In this document: one piece after another, positions 35,867-44,428 of the stretch
Numbering within the stretch: the first letter of the stretch is position 1
Layout of the letters: each line of letters opens with the position of its first letter
NCBI RefSeq assembly: GCF_002252045.1
Contig: NZ_NEFF01000002.1
Location: forward strand, 124,001 to 188,000
DNA from: Ignatzschineria sp. F8392
Lineage (GTDB): Bacteria > Pseudomonadota > Gammaproteobacteria > Cardiobacteriales > Wohlfahrtiimonadaceae
Direction of reading: 5' to 3'
DNA: 64,000 bases
Notes under the pieces: generated by a model
What the model was told of the DNA's origin: nothing
Databases searched by the model: none
The model's input: only the letters and a program-made list of their open reading frames with translations
Position numbers and translations under genes: made by a program

Positions 35867-36895
35867 ATGAGCAGAACAGACCTTCCTAACACTTCCTACC
35901 ACCATGATGATGAGATCGATCTCTTTGAACTCGTCGCTACGCTTTGGCGCCATAAGTGGCTGATCATTGCGGTCACAATCCTTGCCACAATCATCGCCGC
36001 TCTCTTCGCTTTTATCACCATAAAGCCAAGTTATCGCGCTTCTGCGACAATTGCTGCTCCCAATGTCTATCAGGTAGCAGGGCTCAACTTAGGAGCAACC
36101 CCCATCACCTTACAACCTGAGCAGATCAGCTTTACCGAAGAGAGCTTAATGCCACTTAGTACACAGGATGTGTTTGAGCTTCTCTCTAATGTTGCGCAAT
36201 CACCAAAAGTGCAGCAAGATTTCTTCGCGCAATTGCAAGAAGAGAATAGAGGCCACTCATTACAAGGGAATCTCTCGATCGAAGCGGATGGTAAAAGCTC
36301 AACTTTAACCATTTCGGCTCAAGGACCAAATGCTAAAGATAGCTACACGATGACCAATAGTTATCTCAATTATCTCAATGCTGTTGCGGCGGATCTTCTA
36401 TTAAAAGATCGCCAAGCCGAACTCGATGCGTTAAAAGCGAATCTCTCACGTCAGCTTCAGAGCTTAGAGCGTGTTTTAGAGAAGGAGCGCCTCTACCAAA
36501 TCGCAGCTCTTAAAAACAGCTATCAAACCGCCGAGAAACTCAATTTAACGCTTCCTACCGGGAATGGTGAAGATCCATATCTCTTAGGAACAGAGATTCT
36601 TGCGGCAAAAATCGCATTTTTGGAGAATCAAAAAGGGATCTACGGCGATCATCCAAAATATAATGAGTTAACAGCAAAGATTGATGCTATCGAATCTTTC
36701 ACGCTTCCTAAAGCAGAAGCAGTGAAAACCTATAGCGTAACTCAATCAGCATCTATACCAACAGCACCGGTACCAACGAAGAAGAAACTCATTATCATCA
36801 TCGGTTTCCTCCTCGGTGGAATGCTCGGTGTGATGATCGTTCTTCTAAGAGAAGCAATTCGTAACTACAAGATTCGTAAAGCAGCAGAAGCTTAA
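35867..36895 (+). CDS. wzz: Wzz-type polysaccharide co-polymerase (chain-length regulator)
   Basis: The 342-aa protein has the classic topology: a first membrane helix about residues 32-55 (WLIIAVTILATIIAALFAFI), a large periplasmic coiled-coil-rich domain, and a second helix about residues 306-328 (LIIIIGFLLGGMLGVMIVLL). DLFELVATLWRHKW is the usual cytosolic entry. It sets the modal length of O-antigen or capsule chains made by Wzy. It lies 4.2 kb from the main cluster, separated by coaD and queG, and is terminated at 36921-36945. Confidence 0.92.
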   Translation: MSRTDLPNTSYHHDDEIDLFELVATLWRHKWLIIAVTILATIIAALFAFITIKPSYRASATIAAPNVYQVAGLNLGATPITLQPEQISFTEESLMPLSTQDVFELLSNVAQSPKVQQDFFAQLQEENRGHSLQGNLSIEADGKSSTLTISAQGPNAKDSYTMTNSYLNYLNAVAADLLLKDRQAELDALKANLSRQLQSLERVLEKERLYQIAALKNSYQTAEKLNLTLPTGNGEDPYLLGTEILAAKIAFLENQKGIYGDHPKYNELTAKIDAIESFTLPKAEAVKTYSVTQSASIPTAPVPTKKKLIIIIGFLLGGMLGVMIVLLREAIRNYKIRKAAEA

Positions 36896-36920
36896 GATAA
36901 GATCCATCAAAGAGATCAAA

Positions 36921-36945
36921 AAAGCGCAGCAATGCGCTTTTTTCT
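36921..36945 (+). terminator. Rho-independent terminator after wzz
   Basis: AAAGCGCA (36921-36928) pairs with TGCGCTTT (36933-36940) around a GCAA loop. A short T-run follows. It lies 26 bp past the wzz stop, immediately before repeat cluster 5. Confidence 0.85.
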
Positions 36946-36961
36946 TGCCTATCATAAAAAA

Positions 36962-37425
36962 CCCGGCGCTGGAAAGCGCCAATCCGCGAACATGCACCAG
37001 TGAAAAGAACAAAATGGTAAATTCCCGCCCCTCCACGAATTCTCTTAAGAACAAATACTATGATTAATCAAAACAAAAAGAGCTGTTGAGTTGCCGGAGA
37101 TTACCTCTGCATACATCCATAAGTTGTATGCCGGCAATTGGCATCATCGATGCCGGCCTGCGGGCATGCACCGGCAAAAAGAATGAAATGGTAGATTCCC
37201 GCCCCTCCAACAACCTTCTTAAGAATGATTCATCAAAATAGAAAAGGCTGAACGTTGCCGGATCTCACTATCACGTTCTTCCACAGATCACGCGCCGGCA
37301 GTTAGCGATCTTATCACCGGCAAATAACGTCACTTTAATGATATTCTCCCCGGCGCTGAAAGCGCCAATCCGCGGGCATGCACCGGCAAAAAGAATGAAA
37401 TGGTAGGTTCCCGCCCCTCCAAAAA
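36962..37425 (+). repeat. Structured repeat cluster 5 (two A modules, three B modules)
   Basis: B modules start near 36963, 37141 and 37351. Two of the hairpins read GGCGCT...AGCGCC in place of GGCATC...GATGCC, preserving pairing. The A module near 37091 has inner arms GCATAC/GTATGC, another compensatory variant; a second A module lies near 37254. The cluster sits between the wzz terminator and coaD. Confidence 0.82.
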
Positions 37426-37694
37426 CCTTCGTACCACCAATAAAACCACTAAAAACTTCCCCTCTAGCGAAGAGATTACGCAATCGGGTAATGCGAAAGC
37501 GGAAAGGATCACGTAAAATAGAGCCACTGATTATTTCTACGCCTGCTTATTTGCTGATAAGCGGGTTTAAAAATAATCGTATCCCTATCAATGGGATTCT
37601 CTAATCGGGACTTACTTCAATCCCCCGATTGTTACGATTAAAATTGAAAAGTATAGAAGGTCACTGCTACGAGCAGCCCCACAAGAGGATTATT

Positions 37695-38210
37695 ATGAGC
37701 GAGACAACCGCCGTCTATCCCGGCACATTTGACCCCATTACCAATGGGCATTCCGATATTATTATTCGTGCAGCACGAATCTTCCCGAAACTGATTGTCG
37801 CCGTTGCGAAGATTAGCGGCCCGAAGAAGAAGCCCCTCTTCACCTATGAAGAGCGCCTCGATATGGCCAAAGAGATCTTTAAAGGCCATGAAAATATTGA
37901 GGTGATCGGCTTTAATGATCTCCTTGCCCGCTATATGGATACTATCGATAGCCATATCTTAGTGCGTGGCCTACGCGCCGTATCGGACTTTGAGTATGAA
38001 TTCCAGATGGCAAGCCTTAACCGCCACCTCAACCCCAAAGTAGAGACCATCTTCCTCACTCCGAGTGAGAAATACTCCTTTGTCTCCTCCACCATGGTGA
38101 GAGAAGCCTCCATGCTCGGCGGAGATGTGAGCGCGATTGTCCACCCCTATGTGAAAGCCGCCCTTGAGCGTAAATACCAAGAGCGACTGCGCCAAGAGAG
38201 CGAAGCATAA
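37695..38210 (+). CDS. coaD: Phosphopantetheine adenylyltransferase
   Basis: CoaD catalyses the fourth step of coenzyme A synthesis, joining 4'-phosphopantetheine to AMP. The ATG at 37695 follows AGAGGA and starts MSETTAVYPGTFDPITNGHSD, the nucleotidyltransferase TxGH motif. Further motifs are VRGLRAVSDFEYEFQMA and FVSSTMVREASMLGGDV. At 171 aa it has near-normal length. In-frame codons upstream to 37629 are not part of the family. queG starts 4 bp after the stop. Confidence 0.96.
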   Translation: MSETTAVYPGTFDPITNGHSDIIIRAARIFPKLIVAVAKISGPKKKPLFTYEERLDMAKEIFKGHENIEVIGFNDLLARYMDTIDSHILVRGLRAVSDFEYEFQMASLNRHLNPKVETIFLTPSEKYSFVSSTMVREASMLGGDVSAIVHPYVKAALERKYQERLRQESEA

Positions 38211-38213
38211 CCG

Positions 38214-39311
38214 ATGCGCCATGAAACTGCCCACGATACCGATTACAACTCGCCCCAATTTATCGCTAAATTGCAGGCAAAAGCACGCGAAATCGGGATT
38301 AATGAACTCTCTAGCGCCGATATCGATCCCGGCAAAAACCGGGATTACTTTATCGAATGGCTCGGAGAGGGATTTCATGGCGATTTAGATTATATGTATA
38401 AACATGGGGAGAAGCGCTACCACCCTGACCTCCTCGTCCCCGGTACTGTATCGATGCTAACGGCGCAACTCCACTACTTTAACCCAGAGATCGATGCCAA
38501 AGCACGCTTAGAAGATCCGAACCACGCCTATGTTGCGGAATATGCCCTCGGGCGGGATTACCATAAGGTGCTCCGCAATATGCTCACCAAATTGGGAAAG
38601 TGGTTACAAGAAGAGATCCCCGGCCTCGAATTCCGCGCCTTTGTGGATAGCGCACCGGTATTAGAACGCGCCTTTAGCCAAAAGTCCGGCCTCGGCTTTT
38701 TTGGCAAAAATACCATGATTATTCACCCCAAACGGGGCTCCTTCTTCTTTCTCGGCGAATTGTTACTCTCAAAACGGATCGAGATCCCGAGCGAACCGAT
38801 CACCAACCATTGCGGCCAATGCACCCGCTGTATCAAAGCCTGCCCCACCGATGCGATCGTCTCCCCCTTTAAGATCGATGCGCGCAAATGCATCTCTTAT
38901 CTCACCATCGAACATTTTGGTCCCATTCCAGAAGAATATCGCACCGCAATGGGTAACCGCATCTTCGGCTGTGATGATTGCCAAATCGTCTGCCCCTGGA
39001 ATCGCTTTGCGATCGACCTAACAACCGAAGACTTCTTCCCCCGCCATCAGCTCGACTCCTCCACCCTACTACAACTCTTCAATTGGAGCGAAGCAGAATT
39101 CCTCCGCAAAACAGAAGGCTCCCCCATCCGCCGGCTCGGCTACGCAAGGTGGCTTCGCAATATCGCCATCGGCATCGGCAATAGCCCCTATTCAGAAGAG
39201 AATATCTCAGCACTGAAAGCGAAAGAAAACTTTGAAGATGAAGCGGTGAGAGAACATATAAAGTGGGCACTTGAAGAGCAGAATGAAAAAAATAATTCAT
39301 CTATTTCCTAG
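38214..39311 (+). CDS. queG: Epoxyqueuosine reductase
   Basis: QueG carries out the last step of queuosine synthesis on tRNA using cobalamin and two [4Fe-4S] clusters. The 365-aa protein has FVDSAPVLERAFSQKSGLGF (catalytic/corrinoid region), cluster motif HCGQCTRCIKACPTDAI (about 200), and GCDDCQIVCPWNR (about 255). Residues beyond about 300 are intact, ending in an unusual NNSSIS tail. A near-copy of its last 67 codons lies about 220 bp downstream. It is co-directional with coaD, only 3 bp apart. Confidence 0.94.
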   Translation: MRHETAHDTDYNSPQFIAKLQAKAREIGINELSSADIDPGKNRDYFIEWLGEGFHGDLDYMYKHGEKRYHPDLLVPGTVSMLTAQLHYFNPEIDAKARLEDPNHAYVAEYALGRDYHKVLRNMLTKLGKWLQEEIPGLEFRAFVDSAPVLERAFSQKSGLGFFGKNTMIIHPKRGSFFFLGELLLSKRIEIPSEPITNHCGQCTRCIKACPTDAIVSPFKIDARKCISYLTIEHFGPIPEEYRTAMGNRIFGCDDCQIVCPWNRFAIDLTTEDFFPRHQLDSSTLLQLFNWSEAEFLRKTEGSPIRRLGYARWLRNIAIGIGNSPYSEENISALKAKENFEDEAVREHIKWALEEQNEKNNSSIS

Positions 39312-39524
39312 TCTGGTGCCTTTATTAAATCTATACCCAGAATTATCTTTAATAAAAATTCTTAAATAATCCCGAAAACAAAAAAACCTGCTCATTTGTG
39401 CATAAATTAAAATTAATTAATTCAGAGGCATGGCAGGTGTGATGCTCAAATTATAACAAAATAACTTAAAAAATGAAAACCTGTTTTTATCAAAACAAAT
39501 ATTCTAAGAGCTTTTTACCTAAGT

Positions 39525-39732
39525 AAAGAAATTCCTCCGCAAAACAGAAGGCTCCCCCATCCGCCGGCTCGGCTACGCGAGATGGCTCCGCAATATCGCC
39601 ATCGGCATCGGCAACAGCCCCTATGCAGAGGCAAATATTAAAGCATTAAAAGAAAAGCTAGAGTTTGATGATGAAGCGGTAAGAGAGCATGCAGAGTGGG
39701 CTTTAAAAGAGCAGGAACTAAAACAGAGGTAA
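39525..39732 (+). pseudogene. Detached duplicate of the queG 3' end
   Basis: Starting near 39530 the DNA repeats queG from about 39098, with the first 50 bp identical and later positions diverged. It encodes FLRKTEGSPIRRLGYARW and so on to EWALKEQELKQR and a TAA at 39730-39732. It has no start and no upstream domains, so it cannot be functional alone. The tail differs from the intact queG in the way a second allele would. It marks a recombination junction at the border of the polysaccharide region. Confidence 0.85.
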
Positions 39733-40278
39733 TTTAGGACTCATCAATTCATTCAGTTTATACGATAGCTCTATTTTCTGGTCTGCAATCGCTCTCGCCT
39801 TAGCATCCATCAGATTCACTAGATTATAAACATTTTCTCTCTTTCGAATCGATACACATTGGGCATCATCACTCAAAAAGACTCTAGACTTCTTATCCTG
39901 CCTAATCATCTCTATCACATTAGAGAGAGTCCCCGTACTTTTCTTATCCCAAATCATAAAGCCATAATCCGCATCTTTTGACATCTGCAGATCCTTAGCC
40001 GTGTAAAAAAGCCGTCTATCTTTTATCCCATTAGCCGGTACTGACACTACCTCCCAATTACCAACATTATTTCTAACCCTAGAGAGATCACCACTACAAT
40101 AGACTTGAGCATTTTTATAATTATTTTTTAACAAATATTTTTGCAATAACAGATCAATCCCATTTGCATCCCCTAAAATAATATTGTAATTCTTCTCAAG
40201 AATACCGTTAATACGATTCATTACCTTCTCATCAATCGCTTTAATAGATATTGATCCTGACATAAAAATAGTGATCAT
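39718..40278 (-). CDS. SLOG/LOG-like Rossmann-fold protein of unknown function
   Basis: The protein (186 aa from the ATG at 40278, which has GGAGA upstream) shows MITIFMSGSISIKAIDEKV and ILGDANGIDLLLQKYLLK, a pattern of SLOG/LOG nucleotide-binding Rossmann folds (glycine-rich first loop, GDANGID). Such domains occur in nucleotide-sensing or hydrolysing proteins, some in defence systems. The rest (residues about 85-186) is unremarkable. Its 3' end overlaps the queG duplicate antisense. The direct neighbours are mobile/recombined sequence, suggesting acquisition. The function is unknown. Confidence 0.65.
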   Translation of the reverse strand: MITIFMSGSISIKAIDEKVMNRINGILEKNYNIILGDANGIDLLLQKYLLKNNYKNAQVYCSGDLSRVRNNVGNWEVVSVPANGIKDRRLFYTAKDLQMSKDADYGFMIWDKKSTGTLSNVIEMIRQDKKSRVFLSDDAQCVSIRKRENVYNLVNLMDAKARAIADQKIELSYKLNELMSPKLPLF

Positions 40279-40382
40279 ATTTATCTCCAGGTTACTGTTG
40301 CAACATAGATTTTCCATAATACAAAAATAGCCTGTATTAACGAATAGAAGCTATCGAAAGTATTAAAAGAGTAAATAAATTA

Positions 40383-40523
40383 GGTTCTGTTGAACATTCA
40401 TAGTTTCAACCAAAGCTTGTCATTAAGTAATGTTTGGAGCATAAGAATAGAGAGTTTGTAATGTTTTTTGGCGATTACATTTTACAACTCTCTATTTTTT
40501 TATTCCAAATGTTCAACAGCCCC
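40383..40523. mobile_element. 141-bp MITE-like element with 16-bp inverted ends and TA duplication
   Basis: The ends read GGTTCTGTTGAACATT (left) and, in reverse complement, GGGGCTGTTGAACATT (right), matching at 14 of 16 positions. TA flanks both ends (40381-40382 and 40524-40525), the target duplication of IS630/Tc1-type elements. Inside, AGAGAGTT and AACTCTCT (near 40449 and 40486) form an inner stem. It has no transposase, so it must have been mobilised in trans. Confidence 0.7.
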
Positions 40524-40539
40524 TAATAACACTCACAGA

Positions 40540-40597
40540 AAAAGGAGAGGTTTTAATAAGTAAACCGATCATCTATCGATATTCATCAAACCTCTCC
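40540..40597 (-). terminator. Possible minus-strand hairpin terminator
   Basis: GGAGAGGTTT (40544-40553) pairs with AAACCTCTCC (40588-40597). It is followed on the minus strand by T-rich sequence. The loop of about 34 nt is long, so it is only a weak candidate. No gene is immediately upstream on that strand. Confidence 0.3.
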
Positions 40598-40857
40598 CTA
40601 CTAAATATCACACCATCAGTAATACTGGCTCTACTGTTTATCGATTAATCTCAAGATGCATAAAATCATTAATTGATGATTATTAAAGATAATTTTTCAT
40701 ATTAAAAAAATAAAACAGCAATGCAAATAAGACTTCTTTGCATTTAGTTCTCATTTAACAATAAGTTAAGACAATATATTTAGATATATTTACGTCATTA
40801 AAGTATCATACCCTCTTAGGAAAACATCTTGGTTTATTGCAAAGTTGAGGTTTGGAT

Positions 40858-41094
40858 TTGACTCGGAATTATCATCACCGCCACTCCCGCTGGTATGAAG
40901 TGATCATCTTTAACTTCTGGTTTCAGATTGTGATCGGCTTTCTCCTAATTGCCCTTCTACCACAATGGTTGCGTTATGGTGGATTGGTGGATAGTTTATC
41001 CCTCCAAGTCAATTCCAATAGTAATACCCTCTCTGCCAATGCTATCATCTTTAAATTTCAATTGAGCACAAAGTCCCCTGCATATGACATATGA
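40858..41094 (+). CDS. Small membrane-anchored protein, first copy of a duplicated N-terminus
   Basis: The frame has a TTG start preceded by GAGG 7 bp upstream, matching the layout of the second copy at 42230. The product begins MTRNYHHRHSRWYEVIIFNF, with one hydrophobic segment (FQIVIGFLLIALLPQWL). The tail after about residue 35 (LVDSLSLQVNSNSNTLSANA) is not recognisable. Its codon use is like the core genome, unlike the AT-rich neighbour. It overlaps the wzy start by 11 bp. It may be a truncated gene rather than a functional one. Confidence 0.4.
   Translation: MTRNYHHRHSRWYEVIIFNFWFQIVIGFLLIALLPQWLRYGGLVDSLSLQVNSNSNTLSANAIIFKFQLSTKSPAYDI
40870..40941 (+). repeat. 72-bp direct repeat, copy 1
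   Basis: This 72-bp segment recurs at 42242-42313 with 70 of 72 bases identical. It encodes the YHxRHSRWYEVIIFNFWFQIVIGF part in both copies. The copies flank the wzy-like gene. Confidence 0.85.
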
Positions 41095-42076
41095 ATTAAC
41101 ATACTACATATTCCTGATAGTGATTGGGCTACTCTTATGTATTAAAGAGATAAAATCAACCTCTTTATACAATATTATTACTTTTACTCTCTTTTTTATT
41201 TTTGCAGCAATAACTCGCTACTCAGGCTTTGATATTGATATAAATACATATGCAAAGTCTTTACATTATATCGATAATTTTTCAGCTTACTACCTAAGAG
41301 AACCCGTCTATTGGATCTCTTCTCGCTATATCTACCTAATAACTCAATCTTATGAAACAACTTTTCTATTCTATGACTCTATCGCTATCATATTAATTTT
41401 ATATGCTAGAAAAAACTTCTCTTTTCCTCAGTATTTTCCTTACCTATTTTTCCTTTTCTTTCCTTCGGTAATGGGGTTAAACAATGTCTATAGGCAATAT
41501 TTAACATACGTTCTATTCATTTTTTTCTTATCTATAACTCTAACTAAGCCTAGCTCTCTAATTAAAAGAAGCCTTTTTTCATTGATAGTGATACTCACCC
41601 ATAATGTTGCTGCTCTTTTCATACCCATTTTCTTCATTAATAGAAAAATACCCTCTAAATACAGGATCATAAGAATAATACTATATATAGGTATATTGAT
41701 AGGTTTACCTATTGCATTAGCTACTAAATCCAATGTAAATACTGGTTATGTTGATTCTGAACTCTATATATTTGCTATTTTCTGCTTTTTAATTTTTATT
41801 TTGATAAGTCATAAGTTTCTGTTACGCCATAAGGATGTGATTCTTTATACTTTTTTTGTTTACTCTCTTATCTTGCTTATTATGTCGATAGATCTAGTAG
41901 GAAGTGCTCAATCAAAAAGAATTGGAATGTTTATTCTAATACTTCTTCTAATTCCATTAACTAAAGTCGTTGATACACATTTCAAACAAAAAAATATTGC
42001 TCGATCAATTATTTATATAATATTAGTTATGCCTACGTTAATATTTTCTAGCTCTAGAATGATGCTACTGACCTAA
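41084..42076 (+). CDS. EpsG-like O-antigen/exopolysaccharide polymerase (Wzy)
   Basis: The 330-aa, very AT-rich gene encodes a polytopic membrane protein with about 9-11 hydrophobic segments. The RQYLTYVLFIF helix with preceding NNVY, a large periplasmic loop around FDIDINTYAKSLHYIDNF, and YLREPVYWISSRYIYL are the EpsG/Wzy-type pattern. It would polymerise the lipid-linked repeat units on the periplasmic face. Its base composition differs sharply from its neighbours, and 72-bp direct repeats flank it, so recent acquisition is likely. The start overlaps the small upstream frame. Confidence 0.8.
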   Translation: MTYELTYYIFLIVIGLLLCIKEIKSTSLYNIITFTLFFIFAAITRYSGFDIDINTYAKSLHYIDNFSAYYLREPVYWISSRYIYLITQSYETTFLFYDSIAIILILYARKNFSFPQYFPYLFFLFFPSVMGLNNVYRQYLTYVLFIFFLSITLTKPSSLIKRSLFSLIVILTHNVAALFIPIFFINRKIPSKYRIIRIILYIGILIGLPIALATKSNVNTGYVDSELYIFAIFCFLIFILISHKFLLRHKDVILYTFFVYSLILLIMSIDLVGSAQSKRIGMFILILLLIPLTKVVDTHFKQKNIARSIIYIILVMPTLIFSSSRMMLLT

Positions 42077-42229
42077 TAGACCTAATCAATTACAAAAGAC
42101 ATGCAAATATCAATCGGCACCAAAGCTAATTAATAGTAATAGTAACTTAGATTATTAACAAAGATACAGTAACATATATACGTCTAAATGCTGGTGATTT
42201 TAAAATTCAATATTATTTGAGGTAACTTC

Positions 42230-42355
42230 GTGACACAAAGCTATCATCGCCGCCACTCCCGTTGGTATGAAGTGATCATCTTTAACTTCTGGTTTCAGAT
42301 TGTGATCGGCTTTTCACTTATCGCCATATTCATTCGCATCAGAGTTGTCAATTGA
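42230..42355 (+). pseudogene. Second, truncated copy of the membrane-anchored N-terminus
   Basis: The GTG at 42230 has GAGG 7 bp upstream. It encodes MTQSYHRRHSRWYEVIIFNF and ends after 41 codons in RIRVVN. The repeated 72 bp are nearly the same as at 40870-40941, then the sequence diverges. It is likely a remnant left by recombination. Confidence 0.6.
42242..42313 (+). repeat. 72-bp direct repeat, copy 2
   Basis: It is the partner of 40870-40941, with two mismatches. The repeats lie in the same direction, 1372 bp apart, and bracket the wzy-like gene. Confidence 0.85.
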
Positions 42356-42592
42356 TATAAATGGCACAAGATTACACGATAGGAGTCAAAGAGATAAATC
42401 TTAACTTTAATATAATACCCTATCTTAAACATTTCTCATCTTGGCTCGATGTGTTCGCTGTCTTTAAGATAATCAGAACCATCTTCTCAAGCTCCGACGT
42501 CAGGTAAACTGCTATTGTAATAACCCTAGAATATTACCTAATCAATTCAAATAAAATAACTTTCAAACCAATCTTATAAGCCCCGATATCCT

Positions 42593-43327
42593 ATGAATAC
42601 CTTAATTATAATAGTAATACTTTGCTTTTCCTGTATTCAGGCAATAGAAATTTTATCATACCTATCCCGCCTATCAGGCGTATTAATAGATAAAAAATCT
42701 ATGGCTTATACTCTACAAAATGCTGTTTTTATGATTACTAGATTTTTCACTTTAGCTCTAATGCCTATTTTAGGTTTACTTGTTGATATGGGGATTGACA
42801 AAAAGTACTTTTTGATATTATGCATTGGTTCATTTTTAGTATCCTCAATTATTTGCTCATTAATTCTTTACTTTAAAAATAGATCAATTTCAGCATTTAT
42901 CACTATAATTGAGCTAGTGGTGGGGGGTAGGCAACTTTTACCATCTCTATTAAAGTTTCCTAAGCTCTTCACAAAAAAGAGCTCTCATACTATTAATACC
43001 CCTTCAGTAGCATACCTTTTTCATTCAAATGTTTTTTGGCTATCTTCAATTGTATTTTTTTCATATGCTACATCTTTATTTTTTGTGTTTTTTTTAGGCT
43101 TATTCTTTCCTGATTATAGAGTTATGCTTAGCCAAACCTCTGGGGTGATTAATGCCTTTTCTACAATCATATTAACTTTTTGGATCGAACCTAAATTATC
43201 ATTAGTTATTGAACAAGATAGCTTAGAAGATAAGAAATCAAGTCCTGATCTTATCATGTCACTACTCATAGGTAGAATATTTGGGGTCGGTGTTTATTCA
43301 TCTGTTTTTTTTATACTATTTTTGTAA
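42593..43327 (+). CDS. Amj/DUF2837-family lipid-linked oligosaccharide flippase candidate
   Basis: The 244-aa membrane protein (about 6 segments) matches the Amj family, which in Bacillus replaces MurJ as a lipid II flippase. The match is seen in EILSYLSRLSGVLIDKKSM, LMPILGLLVDMG and PDYRVMLSQTSGVINAFSTI. The last part, FWIEPKLSLVIEQD and LIGRIFGVGVYS, also fits. No Wzx-type flippase is present, so it probably moves the O-antigen repeat unit on undecaprenyl diphosphate. That role is inferred from family and gene context. Confidence 0.75.
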   Translation: MNTLIIIVILCFSCIQAIEILSYLSRLSGVLIDKKSMAYTLQNAVFMITRFFTLALMPILGLLVDMGIDKKYFLILCIGSFLVSSIICSLILYFKNRSISAFITIIELVVGGRQLLPSLLKFPKLFTKKSSHTINTPSVAYLFHSNVFWLSSIVFFSYATSLFFVFFLGLFFPDYRVMLSQTSGVINAFSTIILTFWIEPKLSLVIEQDSLEDKKSSPDLIMSLLIGRIFGVGVYSSVFFILFL

Positions 43328-43339
43328 AGATAAACCATA

Positions 43340-44407
43340 ATGAAACTTCTTGTACTCTCAGAAACATATCCACACATAAATTCAATTTACCAAATGGCTT
43401 ATGTGCATAGCAGAAATATTCAATACAAAAAACAGGGGGTTAAGATCGATGTTTTATCTTTTTCAGCAAAAAGTGCATACAAATATGAAAATATTACTGT
43501 CCTTCCATCTACTACGTATATAGATTTTTCAAATTATGATGCTGTTGTCTCTCATGCACCAAATATACGTAATCATTATAGGATTATTAGAAAAAATTTA
43601 AAAAAGATTAAGAATCTAGTCTTATTTTTCCATGGTCATGAAGCACTAATTATAGATCGTTATTATCCCGCCCCATATCCATGGCAAAAACAAAAAAATG
43701 CCTTTTTTTCACTTGCTAGAAAATTTTATGATCATTTCAAACTTTATCTTTTAAAAAATTTATTAAAAAAAGGGAATGTCAGAGCAATTTATGTTAGTCA
43801 ATGGATGAAAGATGAAGCTACTCATTGTATGAAGCTTTCAGATAAAATAAATAATAAAAATATCATCATTAATAACTCGATAAATGAGGCATTCTACAAA
43901 GAAAGATATAGCCCAACTCTAAATTTATTAGCTGATTTCATTACCATTCGTCCCTTAGATGGACCCAAGTATGCTATAGATAAAGTAGTAGAACTTGCCC
44001 ACTTCAATCCTGAATTTTCTTTTCATATTTATGGGAAAGGTGATTATTTTCAACACAATACACTACCTCCAAATGTAAAGATATTTGACCAATTTATTGA
44101 ACAAAAAAGTATCCCTGTTCTTCTTAATAAATATCGTGCAGCTATTATGCCAACAAGATTAGATGCCCAAGGAGTAATGATGTGTGAAATGGCAAGTTAT
44201 GGAATCCCTACTATTGTTTCCAATCTTCCTGTTTGCAGAGAAATGTTATCGGAATTCTCTAATTGTATTTTTATAGATAACTCAAATTTTTGTGATACCG
44301 ATCTAAATAAACTATCTTTTACACCGTTGATTGATTTTTCCGTAATACAAAAATTTTCACCTGATTATCTTGCGAAAAAAGAATTAGATTTTATATTCAA
44401 AAAATAA
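43340..44407 (+). CDS. Family 4-like glycosyltransferase
   Basis: The 355-aa AT-rich protein is a GT-B fold transferase. N-terminal features are LLVLSETYPHINSIYQMAY and VLFFHGHEALIIDRYYP. The donor side has FITIRPLDGPKYAIDKVVELA, FHIYGKGDYF and IMPTRLDAQGVMMCEMASYG with EMASYGIPTIVSN, the GT4 nucleotide-sugar binding pattern. It lies 12 bp after the flippase gene and 21 bp before wecB in one operon. The sugar transferred is unknown. Confidence 0.85.
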   Translation: MKLLVLSETYPHINSIYQMAYVHSRNIQYKKQGVKIDVLSFSAKSAYKYENITVLPSTTYIDFSNYDAVVSHAPNIRNHYRIIRKNLKKIKNLVLFFHGHEALIIDRYYPAPYPWQKQKNAFFSLARKFYDHFKLYLLKNLLKKGNVRAIYVSQWMKDEATHCMKLSDKINNKNIIINNSINEAFYKERYSPTLNLLADFITIRPLDGPKYAIDKVVELAHFNPEFSFHIYGKGDYFQHNTLPPNVKIFDQFIEQKSIPVLLNKYRAAIMPTRLDAQGVMMCEMASYGIPTIVSNLPVCREMLSEFSNCIFIDNSNFCDTDLNKLSFTPLIDFSVIQKFSPDYLAKKELDFIFKK

Positions 44408-44428
44408 TCTTTATTAAAAGGATACAAA

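Larger units (their letters stand above)
42077..42592 (+). other. Gene-poor spacer between wzy and the flippase gene
   Basis: This 516-bp AT-rich stretch has no intact gene. It contains the 41-codon duplicated fragment at 42230-42355. The remaining sequence holds only short runs of A/T and an unassigned GACGTCAGG segment near 42497. Confidence 0.5.
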
